64,000 bases of DNA from NCBI RefSeq assembly GCF_002001205.1, contig NZ_MUNZ01000180.1, positions 16,653 through 80,652 on the forward strand, given 5' to 3'. The DNA is from Hydrogenophaga sp. A37. GTDB lineage: Bacteria > Pseudomonadota > Gammaproteobacteria > Burkholderiales > Burkholderiaceae_C. The translations under genes were made by a program, and so were the position numbers. The notes beneath the pieces were generated by a model, which saw only the letters and a list, made by a program, of their open reading frames with translations, searched no databases and had not been told where the DNA came from. Positions 8,570-17,334 of the stretch are shown here, piece by piece. Position 1 is the first letter of the stretch. Each line of letters begins with the position of its first letter.

Positions 8570-9428
8570 CAACCACGACGCGCTCTGCCGATTCACCCAG
8601 GATCCAGGAGACCGCCACACCGGCGGCGACGTAGTTCTTGGTGCGCACCAGCGGGCTGTCGGCGAAGCGCGCCCCGCTCAGGTTGTCGTAGCGCAGGAAG
8701 GCGCCGACCCAGTGTTTCGGGTAGCGCTTGGACACGCCCACGACGTACTGCATGCCCGCGAAGCCGCCGCCAGCGGCGTAGGCCGGGCGATTGGCGGTGG
8801 CATAGGCGGCATCGACGCCGTAGAAGTAGTGGTGCTGCTTGCGGTCGCCGAAGAGCGGGCCGAGTTGCATCCCCAGGTTCCAGTCGGGCAGGCCGGACAG
8901 GTCGCCGATGTCGAGGTTGAGCTTGGGGTGCACGACCCAGCCCAGGCTTCTGGAATTCTTCTCCAGCGTGAAGGCCGCGCGCATGGGCAGCAGCAGCTTG
9001 AGCTGGCGGGCGCGGTTCTCGGTGCGCCACAAGGTCAGGTTCAATTGAGGCCCGAGCTCGAAGTTGGCCTTCAGGTCGGGCATACCGGAGCGCACGCGGA
9101 TGTCGTCGCTGGAGGCGGGCGGCGACAGCGCCACTGAGAAGGTCAGTTCCGCGAGGTCCGAGTCGAACAGCTCGGCGCGCACGCCGTCGCGGTCGGCCTT
9201 GAGGAACTCACCCCGGTAGACGAAGTAGGGCGAGGGCAAAAGAAAGTTGTGGCGCTGGTCGGACCCGCGGTAGGCGGGGAAGCTGACCGCGGCGACGCCG
9301 ACACCAGCCTCCCACAGGGGCTTTTCTTCGGCCGCTAGGGCGGACTGGCCGACGGCGCACAACAGCAGGGCGCCAGCAGCCGTCCGTTTGAAGGAAGACA
9401 TCGGCAGAGGGCTGTGGGTGGGGGTCAT
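8562..9428 (-). CDS. MipA/OmpV family outer-membrane protein
   Basis: A 288-residue protein with an N-terminal signal peptide (RTAAGALLLCAVGQSALAA, cleaved near residue 36 counted from MTPTH). An amphipathic beta-strand pattern rich in aromatic residues follows. The sequence PAYRGSDQRHNFLLPSPYFVYRG is absent as a whole from most porins, but its segments PAYRGS and PYFVYRG are typical of MipA/OmpV proteins. These are scaffold or channel proteins of the outer membrane. The ATG at 9428 overlaps the halogenase-like gene stop; an internal ATG at 9401 is an alternative with a shorter signal. In this operon it may help place or export the pigment, which is inference. Confidence 0.78.
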   Translation of the reverse strand: MTPTHSPLPMSSFKRTAAGALLLCAVGQSALAAEEKPLWEAGVGVAAVSFPAYRGSDQRHNFLLPSPYFVYRGEFLKADRDGVRAELFDSDLAELTFSVALSPPASSDDIRVRSGMPDLKANFELGPQLNLTLWRTENRARQLKLLLPMRAAFTLEKNSRSLGWVVHPKLNLDIGDLSGLPDWNLGMQLGPLFGDRKQHHYFYGVDAAYATANRPAYAAGGGFAGMQYVVGVSKRYPKHWVGAFLRYDNLSGARFADSPLVRTKNYVAAGVAVSWILGESAERVVVDE

Positions 9429-10759
9429 GCGTTGTACAGAGCGTGGTCGTCCACCCGGCGGATGTTGAAGCGGCGTCGTTGCCAGGCCATGAACGCGCGT
9501 TTGGGTTGCAGGATGTTGGCGGTGTAGTACAGCGCTTTGAAGAACAGGATCGAACGCCAGATCGGCGTCTTGCCGAACACGTCGCCCGCCAGCACCGACA
9601 GGATGGCTTCTTCGACACGGAAGATGTTTCGGGGGCCCATCAGGAAGTCCCGCATGATGGGGTTGGTCACGCGGTAGATGAACCACGAAAACGCCTTGGG
9701 GCCGTGGCGCATCACGCGGTCAAAGCGCTTGAGCGCGGCGCCAGCCTTCTTCGGTTCGCGAAGGCAGGTGTCAACGGTGTCCGCCCCCACCACCGCGCTG
9801 TGCATGGCCAGCCAGACGCCCGATGAGAACACCGGGTCGATGAAGGCGTAGGCGTCGCCCAGCATCAGGTAGTTGGTGCCGTGGTTGCTCTGCGAGACAT
9901 AGGAGAAGTTGCCGGTGGCCTCGACCGGGCTCACCTGGGTGGCGTTCTTGAGGCGCTCCACCAGCTGTGGGCTGGTTGCGATGTTGTCCATCATGAACTG
10001 CTGCAGGCTGCGCTGCCCACGCGTTTTCATGTGGTACGGCCAGGTGACCATGCCAATGCTGGTGGTGCCGTTGGTCAGCGGGATGAACCAGAACCAGCCG
10101 TGGGCGAACCAGAAGATGCTGATGTTGCCTTCGTCGCTGCCTGCCCTCCGCTGCGCGCCGTCGAAGTGGGCGTAGACCGCCGAGCTGTTGTGGCGCGGGT
10201 TGCGCTGCTTGATCTTGAAGCGGTTGGCGAGAAAGGTGTCGCGACCCGAGGCGTCGATCACGAAGCGCGCCCGCCACCGTTTCTCATGGCCTTCGTCGCC
10301 GCGCGCGGTGATGTCGGCGCCACCATCGGCCAGAAAATCCACCGCCGTGACCTTGACGCCTTCGTGTGTCTCGGCACCTTTGGCTGCCGCGTGGCGGAAC
10401 AGGATGTCGTCGAAGTCGGCGCGGCGCACCTGGTAGGCGGCGGGCATGGATTTGTCCCAGGCGCCTGCGAAATGAAACGTCTGTGTCCAATCGTGATCGG
10501 GCGACACGAACTCGGCGCCGGGCTTGTGCATGCCGATGGCCTTGACCTGTTCGGCGATGCCCATCTTTTCAAACAGAGGCAGGTTCGCCGGCAGCAGCGA
10601 TTCGCCGATGTGGAAGCGCGGGTGGTGGGCTTTTTCGAGCAGCACCACGTGGTGCCCCTTCTCGGCCAGCAGGCTGGCCACGGTGGAGCCAGCGGGGCCG
10701 CCACCGATCACGAGCACGTCACAGCTTGGGCCGGGTTCGCCCTGGGCCTTTGGATTCAT
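9425..10759 (-). CDS. FAD-dependent tryptophan-halogenase-like oxidoreductase (first copy)
   Basis: A 444-residue flavoprotein. It has the FAD-binding VIGGGPAGST near residues 17-26, PRFHIGESLLP near 48, and WFWFIPL matching the WxWxIP motif that marks flavin-dependent halogenases and suppresses monooxygenation. The later string LMLGDAYAFIDPVFSSG is the second FAD motif. Xanthomonadins are brominated aryl polyenes and their loci include such a gene, so ring halogenation or oxidation of the head group is plausible. I did not verify the catalytic lysine. An ATG at 10759 is preceded by an 18-bp perfect palindrome that may control this operon. Confidence 0.8.
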   Translation of the reverse strand: MNPKAQGEPGPSCDVLVIGGGPAGSTVASLLAEKGHHVVLLEKAHHPRFHIGESLLPANLPLFEKMGIAEQVKAIGMHKPGAEFVSPDHDWTQTFHFAGAWDKSMPAAYQVRRADFDDILFRHAAAKGAETHEGVKVTAVDFLADGGADITARGDEGHEKRWRARFVIDASGRDTFLANRFKIKQRNPRHNSSAVYAHFDGAQRRAGSDEGNISIFWFAHGWFWFIPLTNGTTSIGMVTWPYHMKTRGQRSLQQFMMDNIATSPQLVERLKNATQVSPVEATGNFSYVSQSNHGTNYLMLGDAYAFIDPVFSSGVWLAMHSAVVGADTVDTCLREPKKAGAALKRFDRVMRHGPKAFSWFIYRVTNPIMRDFLMGPRNIFRVEEAILSVLAGDVFGKTPIWRSILFFKALYYTANILQPKRAFMAWQRRRFNIRRVDDHALYNA

Positions 10760-10777
10760 GGGATGGGACTCTGAAAG

Positions 10778-10795
10778 GCCGACCGATCGGTCGGC
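10778..10795. promoter_or_regulatory. Perfect 18-bp palindrome, TetR-type operator candidate
   Basis: GCCGACCGATCGGTCGGC reads the same on both strands. It lies 18 bases upstream of the ATG of the - strand flavoprotein operon. The GACCGATCGGTC type core resembles operators of many TetR/AcrR repressors. No TetR gene is visible in this window, so the regulator would be encoded elsewhere, perhaps in the missing part of the cluster. Confidence 0.5.
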
Positions 10796-10899
10796 GTTGA
10801 TACGAGGCGAATGGCCCCAAATGATAGTCGCTTCGGTGTCGCTGAAGGCATTGGGCAGGCCCGGAAGCTGGGTCGTGGTCGACCCCACTCAGACGATGT

Positions 10900-12537
10900 T
10901 CAGTTGACCGCTTCGGGCAGCATGCGGGCCATGTCGGACGGCCCGCCGTCGAGCATGCTGGCCGGGAGCAACAACACCAGTTCGTCGGCCTTCAGCCCCG
11001 GGTGATCGCTCTGGGCCCGCTGAAGAATGTCGGTGGCGAGCCGTTGCAGCTGCGTGTGGGAGCCACGGATGCGGGCCACGAAGCCTTCGGTGTCCAGATC
11101 GTCGTTCAGGCTGCGGTTGAGTTCGGCAAACCAGGGAATCGCGGCCTGGTCCAGCATCACCGCCGGGTTGCGCTTCAGGCTCAGCGTGGACCACTGGCGC
11201 AGGAAGTTCTGCACCGCCACGTTGAGCTGCTGGCACTCGGCCAGTTCGGTGCGCAGGGACGCGAGAACCGACAGGTCGGTCAAGCGCTGGTGGAAGAAGA
11301 ACTGGGCCAGCACGCCCCAGTAGTAGGTGTAGTCCCAGATCACCTTGACCGGCAACACTTCGGGGTCGCCAAACAGCGGGTACTGGTCTTGGTACAGCGC
11401 CATGGTGCTGTCGTAGAACGAATGGAACAGCTGGTCGAAGATCTGCGCGCGCGCGCCCAGGCGCTCGCCCCGGCGGTCCATCGCGATCAGCTCAGTGATG
11501 TAGGTGTTGCTGATGGCAATGAAGTCGCTGCCTGGCGAGTAGAACGGGTCAAGGAACAGGCCAGCCTCCCCCGTGAGCGCCCAGCGGTCGGCGGAAAACA
11601 CCTGCTTGCAGCCATAGGAAAAGCGCTTGAAGAAAGCGAAGTCCTGCAGCAACTCGCGTTTGGGGTCCAGTTCGTCGAACAGCAACGGCTGGTAGCGCTC
11701 CAGCCAGGTCATGGCCTTGTCGAAGCTGTCCATGGCGGCGAGCGGGTGGATCGCCGGGTCGGCCACGATGCCCACCGAATGCGAGCCCGAGGCCAGGGGA
11801 ATCAGCCAGACCCAGTAGCCCGCGCCCACGAGGTGGTTGGTGGAGAGCCAGCGCGCCTGTGGATTGCAGCGCTCGCGCCACTCGATGTTGTCGCTCCATT
11901 GGTCGAGGTGGATGCGGTCCTTGATGCGGAACCACACCGCGTGGGCCGCGTGACCGTTGGGCTCGGCCAGGTTGAGCTTGCGCTTGAGCAGGCCCGCGCG
12001 GCCGCAGGCGTCCACCACCCAGCGTGCGTTGACGGTATGCGACACGCCTTCGTGTTCGTACACCACCTGGTGCCTTGCATCAGGACCTGTCTGATCGTCG
12101 GTCAACTCGATTTGCCGCACCATGGCGCCTTCGATGAGCTCGATGCCACGGTGCTGTACCTCGGCCCCCAGGAAGTTCTCGAAGATGCCGCGATCGATCT
12201 GGAAGCTGGTCACCGACAGGAAGCGGCTCGCGCCGATCTCGGTCACCTGATCGATGTCGCGGCGGCCCTCGGAAAAGAAGAACCGGAAGCCGAACTTGCG
12301 CAATTGCTTGTTCTGGAGGTGGTCACCCAGCCCGAGCACTTTGTCGAAGTAGTGGGCGCCGATCTCCACCGACGACTCGCCCACCTTGTGCGCCGCTTCC
12401 GGGGCCGGGAGCGCGCGCCGCTCCAGCACCAGGATGCGAATGTCGGGGTCGCGCTGTTTCAGCTGCAGGGCCAGCGTGAGGCCGGCCAGCCCGCCACCGA
12501 GGATGACGACGTCGTGAAGAGGGGGTGTATGGACCAT
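10900..12537 (-). CDS. FAD-dependent tryptophan-halogenase-like oxidoreductase (second copy)
   Basis: A 545-residue flavoprotein. It has VILGGGLAGLTLAL at residues 10-23, KVGESSVEIGAHYF near 55, VVDACGR near 180, and YWVWLIPL matching the WxWxIP halogenase motif. LTGEAGLFLDPFYSPGSD is the distal FAD motif. It is about 100 residues longer than the other copy and diverges strongly outside the motifs, so they are not recent duplicates. The start MVHTPPLHD at 12537 is placed directly before the Rossmann fold; upstream in-frame sequence has no such features. It ends 140 bases before the first copy starts, with the palindrome between. Substrate and halide use are unknown. Confidence 0.8.
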   Translation of the reverse strand: MVHTPPLHDVVILGGGLAGLTLALQLKQRDPDIRILVLERRALPAPEAAHKVGESSVEIGAHYFDKVLGLGDHLQNKQLRKFGFRFFFSEGRRDIDQVTEIGASRFLSVTSFQIDRGIFENFLGAEVQHRGIELIEGAMVRQIELTDDQTGPDARHQVVYEHEGVSHTVNARWVVDACGRAGLLKRKLNLAEPNGHAAHAVWFRIKDRIHLDQWSDNIEWRERCNPQARWLSTNHLVGAGYWVWLIPLASGSHSVGIVADPAIHPLAAMDSFDKAMTWLERYQPLLFDELDPKRELLQDFAFFKRFSYGCKQVFSADRWALTGEAGLFLDPFYSPGSDFIAISNTYITELIAMDRRGERLGARAQIFDQLFHSFYDSTMALYQDQYPLFGDPEVLPVKVIWDYTYYWGVLAQFFFHQRLTDLSVLASLRTELAECQQLNVAVQNFLRQWSTLSLKRNPAVMLDQAAIPWFAELNRSLNDDLDTEGFVARIRGSHTQLQRLATDILQRAQSDHPGLKADELVLLLPASMLDGGPSDMARMLPEAVN

Positions 12538-12731
12538 GGGCGGAAGTATCGCCTCAAACGGCGGCCGGGGGAGCGGGCGTCGGATGCTGCTGCCGACGGC
12601 AAGGGACTCGTTAAAATCGACAGCTTCCCCACCGGGTCTGCCGCGCACCTTCTGAGTCGCCGGCACGGCATCCGTACCGCGCGCCCACCACCTCGGGGAG
12701 TGCTCCCCCTTTCCTCGATCAAGCGCAACCC

Positions 12732-13442
12732 ATGCCACCCCACCTGCCTGCCGTCACCGAAGTTCTGCCGCCTGACGGGATCGCCGAGCCGAGGTCCTCG
12801 GTGTGGCACTGGGTTCGTGGGGTCGGGCTGGCCGTGCTGGCCGTTGCCTGGGCGCTGACGGCCCATTTCACCAGCGCCCATCAGGAGTCCTCGGGTTGGG
12901 GGGCTCTGCTGGCGCTGACGCCCATGAGCACCGCCTTGGCGGTGGTGTTGTGGCGCATGCCCGCTCGCTGGCTCGGCACCTTGCTGGGTGCGGTGGTGCT
13001 GGCCGGGCTGGTCTGGTTCTGGCCGTTTCTGAAGGGGCAGGTGGCGCTGCTGTACTACCTGGAGCACCTGGGCGTGTACCTGCTGCTGTCGGTGTTCTTC
13101 GGGCGCACGCTGTCGGGCCCCGAAGAGTCGCTGGTGACGCGCATGGCCCGCAGCGTGCACGGTGGCGTGCTGTCGCCCGCGCAGGCCGTCTACACCCGGA
13201 AAGTCACCCTGGCTTGGTGCGTTTTCTTTGCCGGCATGGCGCTGGTATCCACGCTGCTGTTCCTGCTGGCCCCCATCGTGGTCTGGTCCACGTTCGCCAA
13301 CCTGCTCGGCGGTCCGCTGATCGCCCTGATGTTCGTGGGGGAATACCTCTGGCGCCGCCGCGTGCTGCCCGAAGAAAAGCCGGCCTCGATGGCCGATGCC
13401 GTGCGCGCCTGGAAGGCCCAGCGCTCGGACAAGGCTCGATGA
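12732..13442 (+). CDS. COG4648-type membrane protein of aryl polyene clusters
   Basis: A 236-residue inner-membrane protein with about six hydrophobic segments, between residues 27 and 215, and a basic C-terminus. The stretch YYLEHLGVYLLLSVFFGRTL followed by VHGGVLSPAQAVYTRKVTLAW is the recognisable part of the COG4648 family, whose genes are a regular component of aryl-polyene loci. Its precise role is unknown. It is divergent from the flavoprotein operon, with 194 bases between the two start codons; a TTAAAAT (12611-12617) in that gap could be a -10 element. A palindromic repeat follows immediately after the stop. Confidence 0.68.
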   Translation: MPPHLPAVTEVLPPDGIAEPRSSVWHWVRGVGLAVLAVAWALTAHFTSAHQESSGWGALLALTPMSTALAVVLWRMPARWLGTLLGAVVLAGLVWFWPFLKGQVALLYYLEHLGVYLLLSVFFGRTLSGPEESLVTRMARSVHGGVLSPAQAVYTRKVTLAWCVFFAGMALVSTLLFLLAPIVVWSTFANLLGGPLIALMFVGEYLWRRRVLPEEKPASMADAVRAWKAQRSDKAR

Positions 13443-13604
13443 GAGGCTGAGAGGAAATCGGTCATGCCCGCCTTGACGCCCCCAACCACCGCCAGCCGCG
13501 TTGCAAATGCGCGCCGTAGCCCGAGCTACGGCTGTGCTTTGCGCCTTGCCAGCAGCGCTTTGGGACGCCCTTTCGGGCATGCCCAATTCCCTCTCAGCCT
13601 CTGA
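13440..13604. repeat. 165-bp imperfect palindrome downstream of the pigment cluster
   Basis: The left half (from gagaggctgagagg) is the imperfect reverse complement of the right half (ending ccctctcagcctctga). The centre is the near-perfect ccgtagcccgagctacgg around 13516-13533. The whole segment could fold into one long hairpin. It begins at the stop codon of the COG4648 gene and ends about 50 bases before dnaE. Its tgctttgcgccttgcc core resembles the element at 4936-5040. Confidence 0.6.
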
Positions 13605-13655
13605 CGCCGCACGCACCTCCCGCTCGCAGACCCTCCCCCGAGACAAGATTCACCG

Positions 13656-16600
13656 ATGTTCATCCACCTTCGTCTGCACACTGAGTTTTCTGTCGTCGAT
13701 GGCACCAACCGCATCGACGATGTGGTGGCCGCGGCGGCCGCCGACGGCCAGCCCGCCCTGGCCATCACCGACCTGAACAACCTGTTTGGCGCGGTCAAGT
13801 TCTACAAGGCCGCACGCGGCGCAGGCGTGAAGCCGCTGCTGGGCGCCGAGGTGATGCTGCAGGGCTTTGCCGAAGACACCCCAGGCGCCATGCCCGGCAG
13901 CCACCAACCGGCCGCGCCGCGCGTGATCCTGCTGGTGCAGGACAAGCAGGGTTACCTCAACTTGAGCGAGTTGCTGGCCCGCGCCTGGACCCGCAGCGAA
14001 GGGCGCAGCGGCGCGCTGGTCCACCGCGAGTGGCTGCAGGAGCTGAACGCCGGTTTGCTGATGATCTCGGGCGCGCAGGCCGGACCGGTCGGCCAGGCGC
14101 TGATCCAGGGCGACACCGAGCGCGCCGCCGACATCGCCCTGCAGCTGGCCAGCCTGTTCACGCACCGCTTCTACATCGAGCTGCAGCGCGCGGGCCGTCC
14201 CGACGACGAGCGCCACGTGGTCGCCTCGGTGCAACTGGCCGCCCGCCTGCATCTGCCCGTGGTCGCCACGCACCCGGTGCAGTTCCTCGAGACCGACGAC
14301 TACGAGGCGCACGAGGCCCGGGTCTGCATCTCCGACGGCGAGATCCTGAGCAACAACCGGCGCGTGCGCCGTTTCACGCGCGAGCAGTATTTCAAAAGCG
14401 CCGCGCAGATGGAGGCGCTGTTCGCCGACATCCCCAGCGCCGTCGCCAACACGCTGGAGATCGCCAAACGCTGCAGCCTCACGCTGGTGCTGGGCAAGCC
14501 ACAACTGCCCAACTTCCCGATCCCGCCGGTCAATGGAGTGGTGATGTCGGTCGACGAGTACTTCCGTCACGTCTCGCACGAAGGGCTGGAGGGCCGGCTG
14601 AAGCACCTCTTCCCCGACGCAGCCAAGCGCGAAGCGGTGCGCGCGCGCTACGTGGAGCGCCTGGAGTTCGAGCTCAACACCATCCTGAAGATGGGCTTCC
14701 CGGGCTACTTCCTCATCGTGTCGGACTTCATCAAGTGGGCCAAGGAAAACGGCTGCCCGGTGGGCCCGGGCCGGGGCTCCGGTGCCGGCTCGCTGGTGGC
14801 CTACGCGCTGCTGATCACCGACCTCGACCCGCTGCAGTACAACCTGCTGTTCGAGCGCTTCCTGAACCCCGAACGCGTCTCGATGCCTGACTTCGACATC
14901 GACTTCTGCCAGTCCAACCGCGACCGCGTGATCGACTACGTGAAGGACCTCTACGGCAAGGACGCCGTGAGCCAGATCGCCACCTTCGGCACCATGGCCG
15001 CGCGTGCGGCGATCCGCGACGTGGGCCGCGTGCTCGACTTTTCCTACGGCTTCTGCGACGGCATCTCCAAGCTCATCCCCAACAAACCGGGCATGAGCGT
15101 CACGCTGCAGTACCCGCCCAGCCCGAAGGTGGAAGGCGACAAGAACAACTACGCCATCGAGATGGAGCCGGTGCTGGCCGAGCGCATCCAGAAGGAAGAA
15201 GACGTCAAGACCCTGATCGAGCTGGCGCAGAAGCTCGAAGGCATGACGCGCAACATCGGCATGCACGCCGGGGGCGTGCTGATCGCGCCGGGCAAGCTCA
15301 CCGACTTCTGCCCGCTCTACATGCAGCCGGGCAGCGATTCGGCGGTGAGCCAGTTCGACAAGGACGACGTGGAGGCCATCGGGCTGGTGAAGTTCGACTT
15401 CTTGGGCCTGGCCACGCTCACCATCCTGGAGATCGCGCGCGAGTTCATCATGCAGCGGCACAAGGGCCAGGAAAACTTCCGCTTCGAAGACCTTCCGCTC
15501 GACGACCAGCGGGTCTACGCGCTGTTCTCGCGCGGCCAGACCGAGGCCGTGTTCCAGTTTGAAAGCCGCGGCATGCAGGGCATGCTGCGCGACGCCAAGC
15601 CCTCGCGGCTGGAAGACCTGATCGCGCTCAACGCGCTGTACCGTCCGGGCCCGATGGACCTGATCCCCAGCTTCGTGAACCGCAAGCACGGCAAGGAGCC
15701 CATCGAGTACCCGCACCCGCTGGTGGCCGAGATGCTCTCCGAGACCTACGGCATCATGGTCTACCAGGAGCAGGTGATGCAGACCGCGCAGATCCTGGGC
15801 GGTTATTCGCTCGGTGGTGCCGACATGCTGCGCCGGGCGATGGGCAAAAAGAAGGCCGAGGAGATGGCCGAGCACCGCGCCATCTTCCGCGCCGGTGCGG
15901 CCAAGAACAACATCAGCGAAGAAAAGGCCGACGAGGTCTTTGACCTGATGGAGAAGTTCGCGGGCTACGGCTTCAACAAGTCGCACGCCGCCGCCTACTC
16001 GCTGCTGGCGTACCACACCGGCTGGCTCAAGGTGCACTACACCGCCGAGTTCTTCTGCGCCAACATGACGGTGGAAATGGACGACACCGACAAGCTCAAG
16101 GTGTTGTGGGAAGACGCGCAGAAGATGGGCCTGGCCTTCGAGCCACCGGACGTCAACCGCGGCCGCTACCGTTTCGAGCCGGTGACCGACAAGCTGATCC
16201 GCTACGGCCTGGGCGCCGTCAAGGGCACGGGCCAGCAGGCCATTGAGGCCATCGTCGCGGCGCGCGAAGGGCGAGGCGAAGGCCCGAACGGCAGCGAGTC
16301 AGGCCCGTTCACCAGCCTGTTCAATTTCTGTCTGCGCGTGGACCGCCAGCGCATGAACAAGCGCACGGTGGAGGCGCTGATCAAGGCCGGCGCCTTCGAC
16401 GCCTTGCACCTCAACCGTGCCGAGCTGCTGGCCTCGGTGGACGTGGCTTTTGAATACGCCGCCGCCACGCAGGCCAACGCCAACCAGGGCGGTCTGTTCG
16501 ACATGCTGGGTGGCGACGACCACGGATCCAGCACCCAGGAGCCCGATCTGGTGCCCACCACGCCCTGGGGTGTGAAGGAGTGCCTGACGCTGGAAAAGAC

Positions 16601-17222
16601 CGCCATCGGGTTTTATTTCTCAGGCCATCTGTTTGACGAGGTGCGGCGCGAGGTGCGGCGCTTCGCGCGCACCGAGCTGGGCGATGTGAAGGAGAGCCGC
16701 GACCCGGTGATCCTGGCCGGCATCGTGACCGACTTCCGCATCATCAACGGCCAGCGCGGCAAGCTCGCGCTGTTCAAGATCGACGACCGCACGGCGGTGC
16801 TGGAGGTCAGCGCCGACGAGAACCTGATCAATCTGCACCGCAACCTGCTGAAAGACGATGAACTGATCGTGGTGCAGGCGGTGGCCCAGCCCGACCGGTT
16901 TTCGGGCGGCCTGCGGCTCAAGATCCAGCACATCTGGGACCTGGCCGCCGCGCGCTGCCGCTTCGGCAAGTACCTGCGGGTGGCGGTCAACGGGCACCCG
17001 CCCGCCGTGGCCGAGCTGGTCAAGGCGTTCCCGCCTCGGCGCGAGGTCACCGAGCTGGGCGAGGTGGCGCGCGGGCTGCCGGTGCGGCTTGCGCTGCTCC
17101 GGCCCAGCGCGCAATGCGAGTTGCAACTGGACGACCGGGCGCTGTTCTTTCCCACCGACGCGGCCCTGGCGAACTGGATGGCGCAGGCCCACGACCGGCG
17201 GGCCGAAATCGTGTTCGATTGA
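13656..17222 (+). CDS. dnaE: DNA polymerase III alpha subunit
   Basis: An 1188-residue replicative polymerase, close to the usual 1160. It begins with a PHP domain (LHTEFSVVDG, AITDLNNLFG). It contains the catalytic-aspartate motif MPDFDIDF near residue 412, the GPGRGSGAGSLVAYAL segment before it, and helix-hairpin-helix and OB-fold regions towards the C-terminus. It synthesises both DNA strands within the holoenzyme, with proofreading by epsilon. The ATG at 13656 gives the conserved N-terminus MFIHLRLHTEFS. No frameshift or missing motif was seen. It appears to be transcribed alone, after the palindromic repeat. Confidence 0.97.
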   Translation: MFIHLRLHTEFSVVDGTNRIDDVVAAAAADGQPALAITDLNNLFGAVKFYKAARGAGVKPLLGAEVMLQGFAEDTPGAMPGSHQPAAPRVILLVQDKQGYLNLSELLARAWTRSEGRSGALVHREWLQELNAGLLMISGAQAGPVGQALIQGDTERAADIALQLASLFTHRFYIELQRAGRPDDERHVVASVQLAARLHLPVVATHPVQFLETDDYEAHEARVCISDGEILSNNRRVRRFTREQYFKSAAQMEALFADIPSAVANTLEIAKRCSLTLVLGKPQLPNFPIPPVNGVVMSVDEYFRHVSHEGLEGRLKHLFPDAAKREAVRARYVERLEFELNTILKMGFPGYFLIVSDFIKWAKENGCPVGPGRGSGAGSLVAYALLITDLDPLQYNLLFERFLNPERVSMPDFDIDFCQSNRDRVIDYVKDLYGKDAVSQIATFGTMAARAAIRDVGRVLDFSYGFCDGISKLIPNKPGMSVTLQYPPSPKVEGDKNNYAIEMEPVLAERIQKEEDVKTLIELAQKLEGMTRNIGMHAGGVLIAPGKLTDFCPLYMQPGSDSAVSQFDKDDVEAIGLVKFDFLGLATLTILEIAREFIMQRHKGQENFRFEDLPLDDQRVYALFSRGQTEAVFQFESRGMQGMLRDAKPSRLEDLIALNALYRPGPMDLIPSFVNRKHGKEPIEYPHPLVAEMLSETYGIMVYQEQVMQTAQILGGYSLGGADMLRRAMGKKKAEEMAEHRAIFRAGAAKNNISEEKADEVFDLMEKFAGYGFNKSHAAAYSLLAYHTGWLKVHYTAEFFCANMTVEMDDTDKLKVLWEDAQKMGLAFEPPDVNRGRYRFEPVTDKLIRYGLGAVKGTGQQAIEAIVAAREGRGEGPNGSESGPFTSLFNFCLRVDRQRMNKRTVEALIKAGAFDALHLNRAELLASVDVAFEYAAATQANANQGGLFDMLGGDDHGSSTQEPDLVPTTPWGVKECLTLEKTAIGFYFSGHLFDEVRREVRRFARTELGDVKESRDPVILAGIVTDFRIINGQRGKLALFKIDDRTAVLEVSADENLINLHRNLLKDDELIVVQAVAQPDRFSGGLRLKIQHIWDLAAARCRFGKYLRVAVNGHPPAVAELVKAFPPRREVTELGEVARGLPVRLALLRPSAQCELQLDDRALFFPTDAALANWMAQAHDRRAEIVFD

Positions 17223-17334
17223 ACCGGTGGGTTCCTCCCGGTGCCTCAAATCGGCCGGTTGCGCCAAGCCTGTCACGCGAAGGCCGATCTCCTGGTTCAA
17301 GGCGGGTTCTGGCACGCCGATGATCTAATGAACC

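Noticed and set aside
11002..12858. A 618-codon open frame on the + strand across the second flavoprotein
   Set aside because: Antisense shadow of a gene with clear FAD and WxWxIP motifs; no recognisable protein features of its own.
13650..16037. A 795-codon open frame on the - strand across dnaE
   Set aside because: It is exactly antisense to dnaE and has His/Gln/Leu-rich composition with no motifs; long antisense frames are expected in such GC-rich genes.
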